From the NCBI RefSeq assembly GCF_025961225.1, contig NZ_JAOQNG010000007.1:1066501-1130500 (forward strand): a stretch of 64,000 nt of DNA, written 5' to 3'. The stretch is from Azospirillum canadense (lineage in GTDB: Bacteria; Pseudomonadota; Alphaproteobacteria; Azospirillales; Azospirillaceae). This document shows, piece after piece, positions 41,856 to 51,044 of the stretch (its first letter is position 1; each line of letters opens with the position of its first letter). The position numbers and the translations under genes are program-made. The notes beneath the pieces are model-generated. The model made no database searches and was not told the DNA's origin. It was given only the letters and a program-made list of their open reading frames with translations.

Positions 41856-41899
41856 TCCCTCCCTCTCCCAGCGGGGCTGGAAGAGGGGGAAAATTGCGC

Positions 41900-42811
41900 T
41901 TATTTCTTGGCCGCCACAGCGTTCAGCACTTCCCGCGCGATGCGCGTCGCGTCGGAAGGCACGTCGCCCTCGAACCGCGCGCGTACGTTCAGGTCCGACA
42001 CCCATTGCTGGTGGGCGGCGGTCGCGGTCGGCATGAAGTTGCTGAGGCCGGCGTGCTCCAGCGTCGCGGCGACCTCGCGCATCTCCGCGGCGCGGCGCTT
42101 GCCGTGCACCACGACACGCTCCATGACGTGGTTGGCGAGGCTGGCGAAGTCGAACTTCGCCATCGACGCGGTGATGGAGGGGATGACCCGGTCCTCGATG
42201 CCCAGCTTCACCGCGGCGGTGACGCATTCCATCGTGACGCTCTCGAAGCCCTTGATGGCGATGCTGCGGATCATCTTGATGGTGGACGCCTCGCCGGTGA
42301 TCTCCGACACGACGTCGAAGTTCATGCCGAGGCCGGCCAGGATCGGGGCGACCTTATGCGCGGCCGGGCCGCTGATCAGCAGCGGGGTCTCGTGCCGGCG
42401 CGGGTGCACCGGGGCCATGACGGCCACGTCGACGGTCCCGGCGCCGCGCGCCGCGACCAGCTCCGCCGCGTCGGCCTTGCGGAAGGGGGCGGCGGAGTTG
42501 ATGTCCAGGTACAGCAGGCCGGGATGCACGCCCGGCACCACGCTCTCCGCCGCCGCGATCACCTGATCGGCGGTGACGGCGGAAATGACGATGTCAGCCC
42601 AGGCGGCGGCCTCGGCGGCGCTGCCCATCGGCTGGACGTCCAGCGCGCGGCAGTCGGCACGCTTGGCCTCTGCCCGCGCCGGGTCCTCGAACAGGATGTC
42701 GTAAGCGGCGATTGTGGCGGCGACAGTCACAGGGCCGCGCGTCCGCCAGCCGCTGGTGAAAGCTTGGGCGGCTTCGCCGAAGCCGATGAATGCGATCTTC
42801 GCGTCAGTCAT
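41900..42811 (-). CDS. NAD(P)-dependent oxidoreductase, beta-hydroxyacid dehydrogenase-like (DUF1932 type)
   Basis: A 303-residue protein from ATG 42811. The N-terminal Rossmann motif is KIAFIGFGEAAQAFTSGW; the middle has YLDINSAAPFRKADAAELV and VDVAVMAPVHPRRHETPLLISG; the C-terminal helical domain (STIKMIRSIAIKGFESVTMECVTA) resembles the 6-phosphogluconate dehydrogenase-like DUF1932 fold. No oxidoreductase is needed in the known gallate route, so its reaction here is unclear. It may serve a side branch or another substrate of the transporter. Confidence 0.78.
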   Translation of the reverse strand: MTDAKIAFIGFGEAAQAFTSGWRTRGPVTVAATIAAYDILFEDPARAEAKRADCRALDVQPMGSAAEAAAWADIVISAVTADQVIAAAESVVPGVHPGLLYLDINSAAPFRKADAAELVAARGAGTVDVAVMAPVHPRRHETPLLISGPAAHKVAPILAGLGMNFDVVSEITGEASTIKMIRSIAIKGFESVTMECVTAAVKLGIEDRVIPSITASMAKFDFASLANHVMERVVVHGKRRAAEMREVAATLEHAGLSNFMPTATAAHQQWVSDLNVRARFEGDVPSDATRIAREVLNAVAAKK

Positions 42812-42837
42812 GCGTGCTCTCTCAAACCCGTGCCGGG

Positions 42838-43557
42838 TCAGTGCTGGGTGGCGCCGATGCCGCACAGGGCGTCCAGGCGGTCGGGGTTCTCGATCAGGGT
42901 CCGGCTGTCGCCGTCGAAGGCGATGCGGCCGCGGCTCATCACCATGGTGCGCGGCGCGAAGGCCAGCGCCAGCTTTGCGTGCTGCTCCACCATGATGATG
43001 GACAGCTGGTCCTCGTCGCGCAGGCGCAGCAGGGCGTGGAACAGCTGCTCCACGATCACCGGGGCCAGCCCCTCGAACGGCTCGTCCAGCAGCAGGACGC
43101 GCGGGTTGGTCAGCAGCGCCCGGCCGAAGGCCAGCATCTGCTGCTCGCCGCCCGACAGCTGGTTGCCCATGTTGGAACGGCGCTGCTGAAGGCGCGGGAA
43201 CAGGTCGTAGACCCGCTCCAGCGTCCAGGCGCCGGGCCGCAGGCCGACCAGCAGGTTCTCCTCCACCGTCAGGGACGGGAAGATCTCCCGCTGCTGCGGC
43301 ACGAAGCCCAGGCCCGCGTGCGCCCGCCGGTTGGGCCGCAGCGCGGCGATGTCCGTCCCGCCCAGCCCGATGTGGCCGCCGTGCAGTTTCGTCAGCCCCA
43401 TGATGGTGGCGAGCAGGGTGGTCTTGCCGACGCCGTTGCGGCCGATCACCGACAGCTTCTCCCCCAATGGCAGGTCGAAGCTCAAATCCTCCAGCACCAC
43501 GGTGGAGCCGTAGCCGGCCCGCACGTTCCTCAGCGACAGCGACTGGGTCTCAGGCAT
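42838..43557 (-). CDS. livF: Liv-type ABC transporter ATP-binding protein
   Basis: A 239-residue ATPase: Walker A GRNGVGKTTLLATIMG, signature LSGGEQQMLAFGRALL, Walker B VLLLDEPFEGLAP. Length and QREIFPSLTVEENLL are typical of LivF. It overlaps livG by 8 bp. Branched-chain-amino-acid-type transporters are often used for aromatic acids; its place among gallate genes suggests a phenolic acid as substrate. Confidence 0.9.
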   Translation of the reverse strand: MPETQSLSLRNVRAGYGSTVVLEDLSFDLPLGEKLSVIGRNGVGKTTLLATIMGLTKLHGGHIGLGGTDIAALRPNRRAHAGLGFVPQQREIFPSLTVEENLLVGLRPGAWTLERVYDLFPRLQQRRSNMGNQLSGGEQQMLAFGRALLTNPRVLLLDEPFEGLAPVIVEQLFHALLRLRDEDQLSIIMVEQHAKLALAFAPRTMVMSRGRIAFDGDSRTLIENPDRLDALCGIGATQH

Positions 43558-44305
43558 GGATTCCCTCCCCGAGGTAGACGGCCTTCACCTCGTCGTTGTT
43601 GGCGATCTCGTCCGGCGTGCCGCGGGCCAGGACGGCGCCCTGCACTAGCACGGTGATGCGCTGGGCGAAGCGGAAGACGAGGTCCATGTCATGCTCGATG
43701 ATCAGCACGGCGAGGTCGCTGGCGAGGTTTTCCAAAACCTCGATGATCGTGCCGGTCTCGGTGGACGGGATGCCGGCGGCGGGCTCGTCCAGCAGCAGCA
43801 CTTTGGGCCGCAGCGCCAGCGCGATGGCGATCTCCACGAGGCGCTGGCGGCCGTAGGGCAGCTCCTTCACCTCGCGGTTGCCCCAGGGCTCCAGCCCCAG
43901 GCGGCCGAGAATGTCGTAGGCCTCCTCCCGGATGCGGCGGCGGCGCGACGGGCTGGGCAGCGGGCGCCAGCCCTGGCCGCGGTGCTCGTCCAGCGCCAGG
44001 ATGACGTTCTCGGCGACGGTCAGGCTGTTGAACAGCGTGTTGATCTGGAAGGTGCGGACCAGCCCCCGCTTCACACGCGCCTCGATCGGCTCTGCCGTCA
44101 CGTCCGCGCCGTCGAGGATGACGGTGCCGGATGTCGGCGGGACGAGGCCGGTCAGCAGGTTGACGAAGGTGCTCTTCCCCGCCCCGTTCGGGCCGATCAG
44201 CGCCTCGAAGGTGCCGGGCTCCAGCGTGAAATTGATGTTCTGCGCGACGGTCAGGGCGCCGTAGTTCTTGTGCAGCGCGCGGGTTTCCAGGATCGCGGCG
44301 GTCAT
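43550..44305 (-). CDS. livG: Liv-type ABC transporter ATP-binding protein
   Basis: A 251-residue ATPase from ATG 44305 (MTAAILETRALHK): Walker A GPNGAGKSTFVNLLTG, Walker B VLLLDEPAAGIPSTE, and the LivG-type ending AQRITVLVQGAVLARGTPDEI. The usual LSGGQ signature reads ELPYGRQRLVEIAIAL, which is common in LivG. Its start overlaps the livM stop by 4 bp (ATGA). Confidence 0.9.
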   Translation of the reverse strand: MTAAILETRALHKNYGALTVAQNINFTLEPGTFEALIGPNGAGKSTFVNLLTGLVPPTSGTVILDGADVTAEPIEARVKRGLVRTFQINTLFNSLTVAENVILALDEHRGQGWRPLPSPSRRRRIREEAYDILGRLGLEPWGNREVKELPYGRQRLVEIAIALALRPKVLLLDEPAAGIPSTETGTIIEVLENLASDLAVLIIEHDMDLVFRFAQRITVLVQGAVLARGTPDEIANNDEVKAVYLGEGIHA

Positions 44306-45360
44306 TGGGCCTCCTTGGGATGCAGGGCGGCCATCAGGCGGTCCACCAGCCCGATCAGGCCCTTCGGCGCGAACAGCACGATCACGGCCAGCAGCAGGCC
44401 CAGCCAGAAGTACCAGTAGGCGGGGTCGAGCGCCGACAGCCGGTCCTTGAACAGCGAGAAGACCACGGCCCCGAGCAAGGCGCCCCACAGCCGGCCGGCG
44501 CCGCCCAGCGCCACGATGATCAGCACCTCGCCCGACAGGCCGAAGTGCAGCGCGTTCAGCCCGACGAACTGCGAGGTTTGGGCCAGCAGCGCCCCGGCGA
44601 CGCCGGCGAGTGCCGCGGAGACGACGTAGATCGACAGCAGGCGCTGCTGCACGTTGGTGCCGATAGCCTGCATGCGCACCCGGTTCTCCCGGATGCCGAC
44701 CAGTGAGCGCCCATAGGGGGAGCGGGTCATCAGCACCGCGAACAGCACCACGATCCCCAGCACCGCCAACGTATAGAGGAAGGCGGTCAGGCCGAAGATG
44801 TCGAAGTCGAACAGGCCGAAGATCGGGGCGACGATCACGCCCTGCAGGCCGTCGGCGCCGCCGGTAACCGGCTTGGCGCGGTTGGCGATCTCATAGACCA
44901 GGGAAGCGAAGGCCATGGTCAGCATCAGCTGCCCCAGGCCCTTCGTCCGCAGCACCAACACCCCGGTGCCGAGCCCGAGAAGCCCCGCGCTCGCGCCGGC
45001 CAGCAGCAGGCCGGACAGCGGCTCCGTCCAGCCCAGATGCACCGACGCGATGCCGACCGTGTAGGCGCCGAGGCCGAAGAACACCGCGTGGCCCAGCGTC
45101 ACGATCCCGGCGAAGCCGACGAGCAGGTCAACGGACAGCGCGAAGATCATGGTGATGGCGACCTGCGCGCCGAGCAGCCAGTAGGGCTCCCCGAACAGCA
45201 GGGTCGCCAGCCCGGCGAGGACCAGCAGGGACGCGATCACCAGATCGCTGCCCGACCGGCCCATCGCCAGGCCACGCCAGGTGGACGGCGTGGACACGCC
45301 GGTCCCGGAAGCAGCGTTGTAGGTTGCGGACATGGATTTCACCCGTTCAGTCCGTGCCAT
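44302..45360 (-). CDS. livM: Liv-type ABC transporter permease
   Basis: A 352-residue permease with about 9-10 spans and the LivM pattern FGEPYWLLGAQVAITMIFALS, GFAGIVTLGHAVFFGLGAYT and GASAGLLGLGTGVLVLRTKG. GGAG lies 8 bp before 45360, inside the end of livH; an inner ATG at 45333 is an alternative. It forms the membrane channel with LivH. Confidence 0.9.
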   Translation of the reverse strand: MARTERVKSMSATYNAASGTGVSTPSTWRGLAMGRSGSDLVIASLLVLAGLATLLFGEPYWLLGAQVAITMIFALSVDLLVGFAGIVTLGHAVFFGLGAYTVGIASVHLGWTEPLSGLLLAGASAGLLGLGTGVLVLRTKGLGQLMLTMAFASLVYEIANRAKPVTGGADGLQGVIVAPIFGLFDFDIFGLTAFLYTLAVLGIVVLFAVLMTRSPYGRSLVGIRENRVRMQAIGTNVQQRLLSIYVVSAALAGVAGALLAQTSQFVGLNALHFGLSGEVLIIVALGGAGRLWGALLGAVVFSLFKDRLSALDPAYWYFWLGLLLAVIVLFAPKGLIGLVDRLMAALHPKEAQ

Positions 45361-45363
45361 GGG

Positions 45364-46230
45364 TCAGCTCCGCACGCCGAAGAGGCCGGCGGGCTTGGCC
45401 AGGAGGATGGCGATGACGACGCCGTAGATGAAAAAGGCGCCGAACTCCGGGATCAGGTACTTGCCGGCGACGTCGACGATGCCGATGCACAGCGCCGCGA
45501 CGAAGGGCCCGAAAATGCTGCCCAGGCCGCCCACCGCCACCACGATCAGGAACAGGACCAGATACTCCTGCCCGTAGGTCGGGGTGATGGACAGCACGTC
45601 GGCGCCGATACCGCCGCCAAGGCCGGCGATGCCTGTTCCGAGCGCGAAGGTCATCGTGAACAGCAGCTTGGTGTCGACGCCGATGGCCTCCGCCATGTTG
45701 CGGTTGTCCACCGCGGCGCGGATGCGCATCCCCATGCGGGTGCGCCCGATCAGCAGCCACAGCGCGCCCAGGATCAGCACGCCCGCCACGATGACGAAGC
45801 TGCGATAGGCCGGGAACTCCAGCCCACCGGCGCCGATCTGGCCCGACAGCGCGGCCGGGATCTCCGGCTGCTGCTGGAGGGGGCCGAAGGCGAGCGTGAA
45901 GCCGGCAATCGCCATGAACAGCAGCGCGATGGAAAACAGCACCTGCCGCAGCTCGTCCGCGCCGTAGAGGGTACGGACGACCAGCCGCTCGATCACCGCC
46001 CCGGTCAGGGCCACCACGACGAAGGCCGCCGGCAGCGCCGCCCAGAAGGGCCAGCCGAGCGCCTTGGTCGCCACCACCACGACGTACCCGCCGGCCGCGG
46101 CAAAGGCGCCGTGGGCGAGGTTGGCGAAGTTCATCAGGCCCATGGTGATGCCGAGCCCGACGGAAACGATGTACAGGACCATCGCGAAGGCGAGGCCATG
46201 GAAGATGATGGTCAGAGCAGCCGTGAGCAC
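45364..46230 (-). CDS. livH: Liv-type ABC transporter permease
   Basis: A 288-residue permease with about 8 spans and the LivH start ALTIIFHGLAFAMVLYIVSVGLGITMG, then MNFANLAHGAFAAAGGY and DNRNMAEAIGVDTKLLFTMTFALGTGIAGLGG. It stops 3 bp before livM begins and follows the binding-protein gene across a GC-rich 83-bp spacer containing a hairpin-like repeat. Confidence 0.9.
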   Translation of the reverse strand: MLTAALTIIFHGLAFAMVLYIVSVGLGITMGLMNFANLAHGAFAAAGGYVVVVATKALGWPFWAALPAAFVVVALTGAVIERLVVRTLYGADELRQVLFSIALLFMAIAGFTLAFGPLQQQPEIPAALSGQIGAGGLEFPAYRSFVIVAGVLILGALWLLIGRTRMGMRIRAAVDNRNMAEAIGVDTKLLFTMTFALGTGIAGLGGGIGADVLSITPTYGQEYLVLFLIVVAVGGLGSIFGPFVAALCIGIVDVAGKYLIPEFGAFFIYGVVIAILLAKPAGLFGVRS

Positions 46231-46313
46231 GGGCCGCCTCCTTTTCGAAGACCGAGGGCCGGAACGGTGGCGTTAACCCCCTCGCTCGCCTCCGGAGGGA
46301 GAGGGAGAGGGCT

Positions 46314-47498
46314 TTACGGCGACTTGCCCGGGTCCTTCACGGCTTGGAAGGTTTCGAACTCGGCGTTCACCAGCTTTCCGTCGGCCTTTTCGACCCGGCG
46401 GATGTAGATGTTCTGGACGATGTCGCGGGTGTCCGGATCGATGGAGATCGGCCCGCGCGGGCTCTCCGCGTTCCAGTGGCGCATGGCTTCCACCGCGCCG
46501 TCGCCGGTGAGGTTGCCCTTCGCCGTCTTGATGGCGTGGTGGATCGCCGCCATACCGTCGTAGCCGCCGACCGCCATGAAGGTCGGCACGCTGTCGGCAC
46601 CGTAGGCCGCCTGCCACGCCTTCATGAACTCGGCGTTGACCGGAGACTTGTGCGCGGTCGAGTAATGGAAGCCGGTCACGGTGCCGAGTGCGGCGTCCCC
46701 CATGTTGGGCAGTTCGTCCTCCACCGTCACCTCGCCGGAGCCGATCAGGCGGATGCCGGCCTCCTTCAGGCCCAGCGTCTGGTAGGCCTTCAGCAGCGCG
46801 GTCGATTGCGTGCCGCCGGGCAGGAAGACGTAGAGCGCGTCGGGCTTGGCGTCCTTCACCTTTTGCAGGAAGGGCACGAAATCGGGGCTCTGCACCGGCA
46901 CGCGGACGGACGCCACGACCTTCTTGCCCTCGCCCTTGAAGCCGGCGGTGAAAGCCTCCTCCGCCTCCTGGCCCGGCGCGTAGTCGGACACCAGCGTGTA
47001 GACGGTGCCGATCTCCTTCTGCTGTGCCGCCCACTTGGCGAGCGGCGACGTGAACTGCGCGATCGTCTGCGACACGCGCACGATGTAAGGCGACGCCTTC
47101 GTCGTGGCGGAGCTGGCGGCGTTCATGATGACGAACGGCACCTTCGCCTGCGTGGCGATGGGTGCGATGGCGTTGGCGTTCGGCGTGAAGATGATGCCGG
47201 CCAGGAAGTTGACATGGTCGCGCACGACCAGCTCCTGCGCCAGACGCTTGGCGACGTCCGGGGCCGGACCAGTGTCGTCGCGGACGATCAGCTCCACCGT
47301 GTCGCCGCCCAGCTCGTCCTTGTGCAGGCTCTGGTACAGGCGGGCGCCGCGCTCGATCTGCTGGCCGAGCGAGGCGGTCGGGCCGGACAGCGAGGCGACG
47401 AGGCCGACCTTGTAGGCCTTCGCGTCAGCGGTGAACGGCACCAGCCCCACCGCGGCGAGCGCGGTGCCGAGCAGGAGCTTGCGGGCGGTCGAAGTCAT
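46314..47498 (-). CDS. ABC transporter substrate-binding protein (Liv/aromatic-acid type)
   Basis: A 394-residue preprotein with a signal (KLLLGTALAAVGLVPFTADA), then a type I periplasmic-binding fold (YKVGLVASLSGPTASLGQQI, LIVRDDTGPAPDVAKRLAQEL, YTLVSDYAPGQEAEEAFTAG). It feeds LivFGMH. The surrounding gal genes suggest gallate or a related hydroxybenzoate as ligand, though this family also binds amino acids. Confidence 0.87.
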   Translation of the reverse strand: MTSTARKLLLGTALAAVGLVPFTADAKAYKVGLVASLSGPTASLGQQIERGARLYQSLHKDELGGDTVELIVRDDTGPAPDVAKRLAQELVVRDHVNFLAGIIFTPNANAIAPIATQAKVPFVIMNAASSATTKASPYIVRVSQTIAQFTSPLAKWAAQQKEIGTVYTLVSDYAPGQEAEEAFTAGFKGEGKKVVASVRVPVQSPDFVPFLQKVKDAKPDALYVFLPGGTQSTALLKAYQTLGLKEAGIRLIGSGEVTVEDELPNMGDAALGTVTGFHYSTAHKSPVNAEFMKAWQAAYGADSVPTFMAVGGYDGMAAIHHAIKTAKGNLTGDGAVEAMRHWNAESPRGPISIDPDTRDIVQNIYIRRVEKADGKLVNAEFETFQAVKDPGKSP

Positions 47499-47532
47499 GG
47501 CGTTTCCTCTGATGTTGTTTTTGGCAACCGCG

Positions 47533-48231
47533 TCAGCGGTCCAAATCTTCGAGACGGGCGACGTAGACGAGGCCGGCGGCCTCCAGCGCGGGGCGCATGT
47601 TGTACATGTCCAGGCCCAGCACCCCGGCGGCGAGGCGCTTGCGCTTCTCCTCCTCGTTCGCCACGCGCTTTTGGCCGGCCTCCGCCACGTCCGCGGCGCG
47701 CTTGGCCGGCACGACCACGACGCCGTCGTCGTCGGCCACGATCGCGTCGCCCGGGTTGACCAGCGCGCCGGCGCAGACCACGGGGATGTTGACGGACCCC
47801 AGCGTCGCCTTGACCGTGCCCTTGGCGGAGATGGCGCGCGACCAGGCCGGAAAGCCCATCGCCTTCAGGCTGGCCACGTCGCGCACGCCGGCGTCGATCA
47901 CGATGCCGCGCACGCCGCGGGCCTGGAGCGAGGTCGCCAGCAGGTCGCCGAACATGCCGTCGGTGTTGTCGGTGGTGCAGGCGACGACCAGCACGTCGCC
48001 CGGTCGGCACTGCTCCACCGCGACGTGCAGCATCCAGTTGTCGCCGGGCTGGGCCAGCACCGTGACCGCCGTGCCGGCGATCGCCGCCCCCGGCCAGGCC
48101 GGGCGCATATAGGTCTTCATCAGGCCGATGCGGCCCATGGCCTCGTGCACCGACGAGGTGCCGAGGGACCCCAGAGTTTCGACCGCCGCCGCGTCGGCGC
48201 GATCGATGGTGCGGACAACGACGGGCTTCAT
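47533..48231 (-). CDS. galC: 4-carboxy-4-hydroxy-2-oxoadipate aldolase (RraA-like fold)
   Basis: Splits 4-carboxy-4-hydroxy-2-oxoadipate into pyruvate and oxaloacetate, the last step of gallate breakdown. The 232 residues begin at 48231, overlapping galB by 4 bp. Family marks are TSSVHEAMGRIGLMKTYMRP, PGDVLVVACTTDN, the metal/substrate segment GIVIDAGVRDVASL, and VLGLDMYNMRPALEAAGLVYV at the end, as in GalC/LigK aldolases. Confidence 0.9.
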   Translation of the reverse strand: MKPVVVRTIDRADAAAVETLGSLGTSSVHEAMGRIGLMKTYMRPAWPGAAIAGTAVTVLAQPGDNWMLHVAVEQCRPGDVLVVACTTDNTDGMFGDLLATSLQARGVRGIVIDAGVRDVASLKAMGFPAWSRAISAKGTVKATLGSVNIPVVCAGALVNPGDAIVADDDGVVVVPAKRAADVAEAGQKRVANEEEKRKRLAAGVLGLDMYNMRPALEAAGLVYVARLEDLDR

Positions 48232-48980
48232 GCCAGCTCCTCCAGCACCATCGGGAACACGCGCTGGTAGGCCTCGCCGTGGGTCATGCCCTGGGCGGTG
48301 CCATAGGTGGCGCCGCGCCCGGCGTTCCGTCCGCCCTGCGCGCCGCGCTGGAGGGCGACGCGGGTGTAATAGTCCCACAGGTGCGTCTGGGCCGGCAGGC
48401 ACTCGAAGGCCTTGCGCTTGATGTCCCAGACCTCGTCGATGTTCAGGATGACGTTCGGCTTGAAATCGCACTGCTCGGGCTGGTGCGGCTCGAACAGGAA
48501 GACCGGCGGGGCGCCCAGCGTCGGGGCGCCGGGGTTGTGCCCGGCGGCCTGGGCGATGATGCGGGCCTGCTGCGCGAAGCGCGCGGCGTCCGGATGGTCG
48601 TAGTTGTAGGGGTCGGCCGCCGCGTGGGTCAGCACGAAGGCCGGCTGCACGTCGCGGTACACGTCCACCAGCCGGTCGAGCATCGCGCGGTTGGTTTCCA
48701 GCGGATAGTCCTCCGCATCGAAGAACTCGATCTCCGCGCCCAGGATCTCCGCCGCGCGCACCGCTTCCTCGTGGCGCTGGCGCTTCACCGCCGCCAGCGT
48801 CGCGCCGGGCTGCTTCCAGGCCCCCTGGCTCTCGCCGCGGGCGCCGTAGGACAGGCAGACGATCTTCACGCGGTAGCCGCGCCTGGCGTGCAGCGCGACG
48901 GCGCCGCCGGTCCGCCAGACGAAGTCTCCCGGATGGGCGCTGACGACAAGCGCGCTTTTCTGCGATGGGGTGCTGCTCAT
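48228..48980 (-). CDS. galB: 4-oxalomesaconate hydratase (PIG-L family)
   Basis: Hydrates enol 4-oxalomesaconate to 4-carboxy-4-hydroxy-2-oxoadipate. A 250-residue zinc protein of the LmbE/PIG-L fold, from ATG 48980: metal motif VVSAHPGDFVWRTGG (HPxD; Asp lies two after Pro-Gly), CLSYGARGES, and a later metal His near THAAADPYNYDHPDAARF. GalB-type hydratases belong to this fold and not to the LigJ amidohydrolases. Its coupling with galC confirms the role. Confidence 0.88.
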   Translation of the reverse strand: MSSTPSQKSALVVSAHPGDFVWRTGGAVALHARRGYRVKIVCLSYGARGESQGAWKQPGATLAAVKRQRHEEAVRAAEILGAEIEFFDAEDYPLETNRAMLDRLVDVYRDVQPAFVLTHAAADPYNYDHPDAARFAQQARIIAQAAGHNPGAPTLGAPPVFLFEPHQPEQCDFKPNVILNIDEVWDIKRKAFECLPAQTHLWDYYTRVALQRGAQGGRNAGRGATYGTAQGMTHGEAYQRVFPMVLEELA

Positions 48981-49043
48981 GGTGGCGATCCGCGATTCCG
49001 ATGTGGGGCTTCTTGGTTGGGCGTCCTCCGAATTTGGACGACT

Positions 49044-49134
49044 GTACAAATGCTAGGCGCGGCCGCAATCCCGTGTCAACATGAATTGTGACGACCGTAC
49101 AAACGACATGAATCGCCGTACAAAGCATTTGTAC
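49044..49134. promoter_or_regulatory. GTACAAA operators of the gallate genes
   Basis: GTACAAAGCATTTGTAC (49118-49134) is a perfect 7-bp inverted repeat with a 3-bp spacer. Single GTACAAA copies stand at 49097-49103 and 49044-49050, at spacings of 21 and 53 bp, close to whole helical turns. The block lies between galB (start 48980) and the divergent TetR gene (start about 49208), suggesting cooperative binding of that regulator. Confidence 0.65.
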
Positions 49135-49207
49135 ATCCGACCAAATGGCGTTAGGGTTGGGCATCGCTGTTCCAGTCCTGCCGCCCGTCCTGCCGGAGGT
49201 CCTTCCC

Positions 49208-49882
49208 GTGCCGATGCCGCAACGCCAAGCGCCCCAACGCCAGGCCTCCATGCGCGAGGCGATCCTGGACGCCGCGGAAGAGCTGTTCTCGGCGAACGGC
49301 TTTCGGGCGGTGTCCATGCGCGAGATCGCCCAGGCCTCCGGCGCGAACCTCGGCAGCATCAGCTATCATTTCGGATCGAAGGACGGGCTGCTGCGGGCCA
49401 TCTACGAGCGGCATTCCGGCCCGATGAACCGGCGCCGCGGCGAACTGCTGAGCGAGGCGCAGCGCATCCGCGACCCGGACGACCGGCTGGCCGCCATCGT
49501 CCGCGCCTTCATCCTGCCGTCCTTCTCCGAATCCGAAGGGACGGAGGGCGGCGGCGCCCGCTTCGCGCGGCTGCGCGCCGTCGTCATGGCGGAGCGGCAC
49601 GAGGAGGCGCAGAAGATCATCGCGGAGACCTTCAACCCCATCAACCACGCCTTCATCGACGCCCTTCAGGCCTGCCTGCCCCACCTGCCCCGCGCGGACA
49701 TCGTGTGGCGCACGCATTTCCTGCTGGGCGCCGTCAACTACACGCTGATCAACCCCTGGCGCGTGACGCGCCTGTCGAACGGCGACGCCAAGGGCGAGAA
49801 CGCCGAGGAAGCGCTGACCCAGATCGTCCAGGCCGCCGTCGCCGCCTTCCGGGCGCCGGCCTGCGCGGATGCGCCGCGCTGA
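49208..49882 (+). CDS. TetR-family regulator of the gallate cluster
   Basis: About 224 residues from GTG 49208, chosen because GGAGG ends 8 bp upstream; ATG 49214 is also possible. The HTH is clear (REAILDAAEELFSANGFRAV, then SMREIAQASGANLGSISYHF). The C-terminal domain (AIVRAFILPSFSE onward) resembles the CerR/YbiH-type TetR_C group. It sits between galB and galD with three GTACAAA sites upstream and probably responds to gallate or a pathway intermediate. Confidence 0.87.
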   Translation: MPMPQRQAPQRQASMREAILDAAEELFSANGFRAVSMREIAQASGANLGSISYHFGSKDGLLRAIYERHSGPMNRRRGELLSEAQRIRDPDDRLAAIVRAFILPSFSESEGTEGGGARFARLRAVVMAERHEEAQKIIAETFNPINHAFIDALQACLPHLPRADIVWRTHFLLGAVNYTLINPWRVTRLSNGDAKGENAEEALTQIVQAAVAAFRAPACADAPR

Positions 49883-49901
49883 AGACTTGGGAGGACCCAC
49901 C

Positions 49902-50990
49902 GTGACCGAGCAAATTGGAATCCGCTGCGCGTTGATGCGCGGCGGCACGTCGAAGGGCGCCTATTTCCTGGCCTCCGACCTGCCGGAGGACACGGCCGCT
50001 CGTGACCGCGTCCTGCTGGCGGTGATGGGCTCGCCCGACCCACGGCAGATCGACGGCGTTGGCGGCGCCCACCCGCTGACCAGCAAGGTCGCGGTGGTGT
50101 CGAAATCAAAACGGTTGGGCTGCGACGTCGACTACCTGTTCCTGCAGATTGTGCCGGACAAGCCGATCGTCTCCGACGCACAGAACTGCGGCAACATCCT
50201 GGCCGGCGTCGCCCCCTTCGCGATCGAGCGCGGGCTGGTCGCCCCGGCCGGGGAGCGCACGACGGTGCGCGTCCACATGGTCAATTCCGACAGCGTGGCG
50301 GAAGTGACGGTGGAGACGCCGGGCGGCCGCGTGCGCTACGGCGGCGACTCCGGGGGCGAAGTCGCCATCGACGGCGTGCCGGGCCGGCACGCGCCGGTGG
50401 TCCAGGCATTCCTCGACACCGAAGGCTCGACCTGCGGTTCCCTGCTACCGTCCGGCCAAGCGGTGGACGTGATCGAGGGCGTGCCCTGCACGCTGATCGA
50501 CAACGGCATGCCGGTGGTCGTCATGCCAGCGGAATCCTTCGGGCTGACCGGCTACGAGGACAACGCCGCCCTCGACGGCAACGCCGCCCTGCGGGAGCGG
50601 CTGGAGGCGATCCGCCTGATTGCCGGGGAACGGATGGGCCTCGGTGACGTGCGGTCGCAGACCGTGCCGAAACTGACCTTGGTTGCGCCGCCGCGCGAGG
50701 GCGGCATGATCGCGACGCGCACCTTCACCCCCTTCAGCCTGCACGCCTCCATCGGCGTGCTGGGCGCGGTGACGGTCGCCACGGCCTGCCTGCTGGACGG
50801 CACGCCGGGCCACGCGCTGGCACAAGTGCCGGACGGTCTGGTGAAGCGCTGCGACGTGGAGCACGCCAGCGGTCGCCTGACGGTGGAGATCGAGCTGGAC
50901 GACACGGCCGGCGGCCTCAAGCTCCGCCGCGCGGCGCTGGTGCGCACCGCCCGCCTGCTGATGGACGGTACGGTGTTCGTGCCCGCCTAG
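49902..50990 (+). CDS. galD: 4-oxalomesaconate tautomerase (PrpF family)
   Basis: Interconverts keto and enol forms of 4-oxalomesaconate so that GalB can act. The 362 residues start at a GTG with GGAGG 7 bp upstream. It shows the PrpF/GalD pattern: IRCALMRGGTSKGAYFL with the catalytic cysteine/serine region, MGSPDPRQIDGVGGAHPLTSK split over two strands, DAQNCGNILAGVAPFAIE, and the C-terminal MIATRTFTPFSLHASIGVLG. It lies downstream of the TetR gene, separate from galCB. Confidence 0.9.
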   Translation: MTEQIGIRCALMRGGTSKGAYFLASDLPEDTAARDRVLLAVMGSPDPRQIDGVGGAHPLTSKVAVVSKSKRLGCDVDYLFLQIVPDKPIVSDAQNCGNILAGVAPFAIERGLVAPAGERTTVRVHMVNSDSVAEVTVETPGGRVRYGGDSGGEVAIDGVPGRHAPVVQAFLDTEGSTCGSLLPSGQAVDVIEGVPCTLIDNGMPVVVMPAESFGLTGYEDNAALDGNAALRERLEAIRLIAGERMGLGDVRSQTVPKLTLVAPPREGGMIATRTFTPFSLHASIGVLGAVTVATACLLDGTPGHALAQVPDGLVKRCDVEHASGRLTVEIELDDTAGGLKLRRAALVRTARLLMDGTVFVPA

Positions 50991-51044
50991 GCCCGGCCCC
51001 CGCAACCAGTGTCTTCTAGGCCTGATATCGGCTATAAGCATGGA

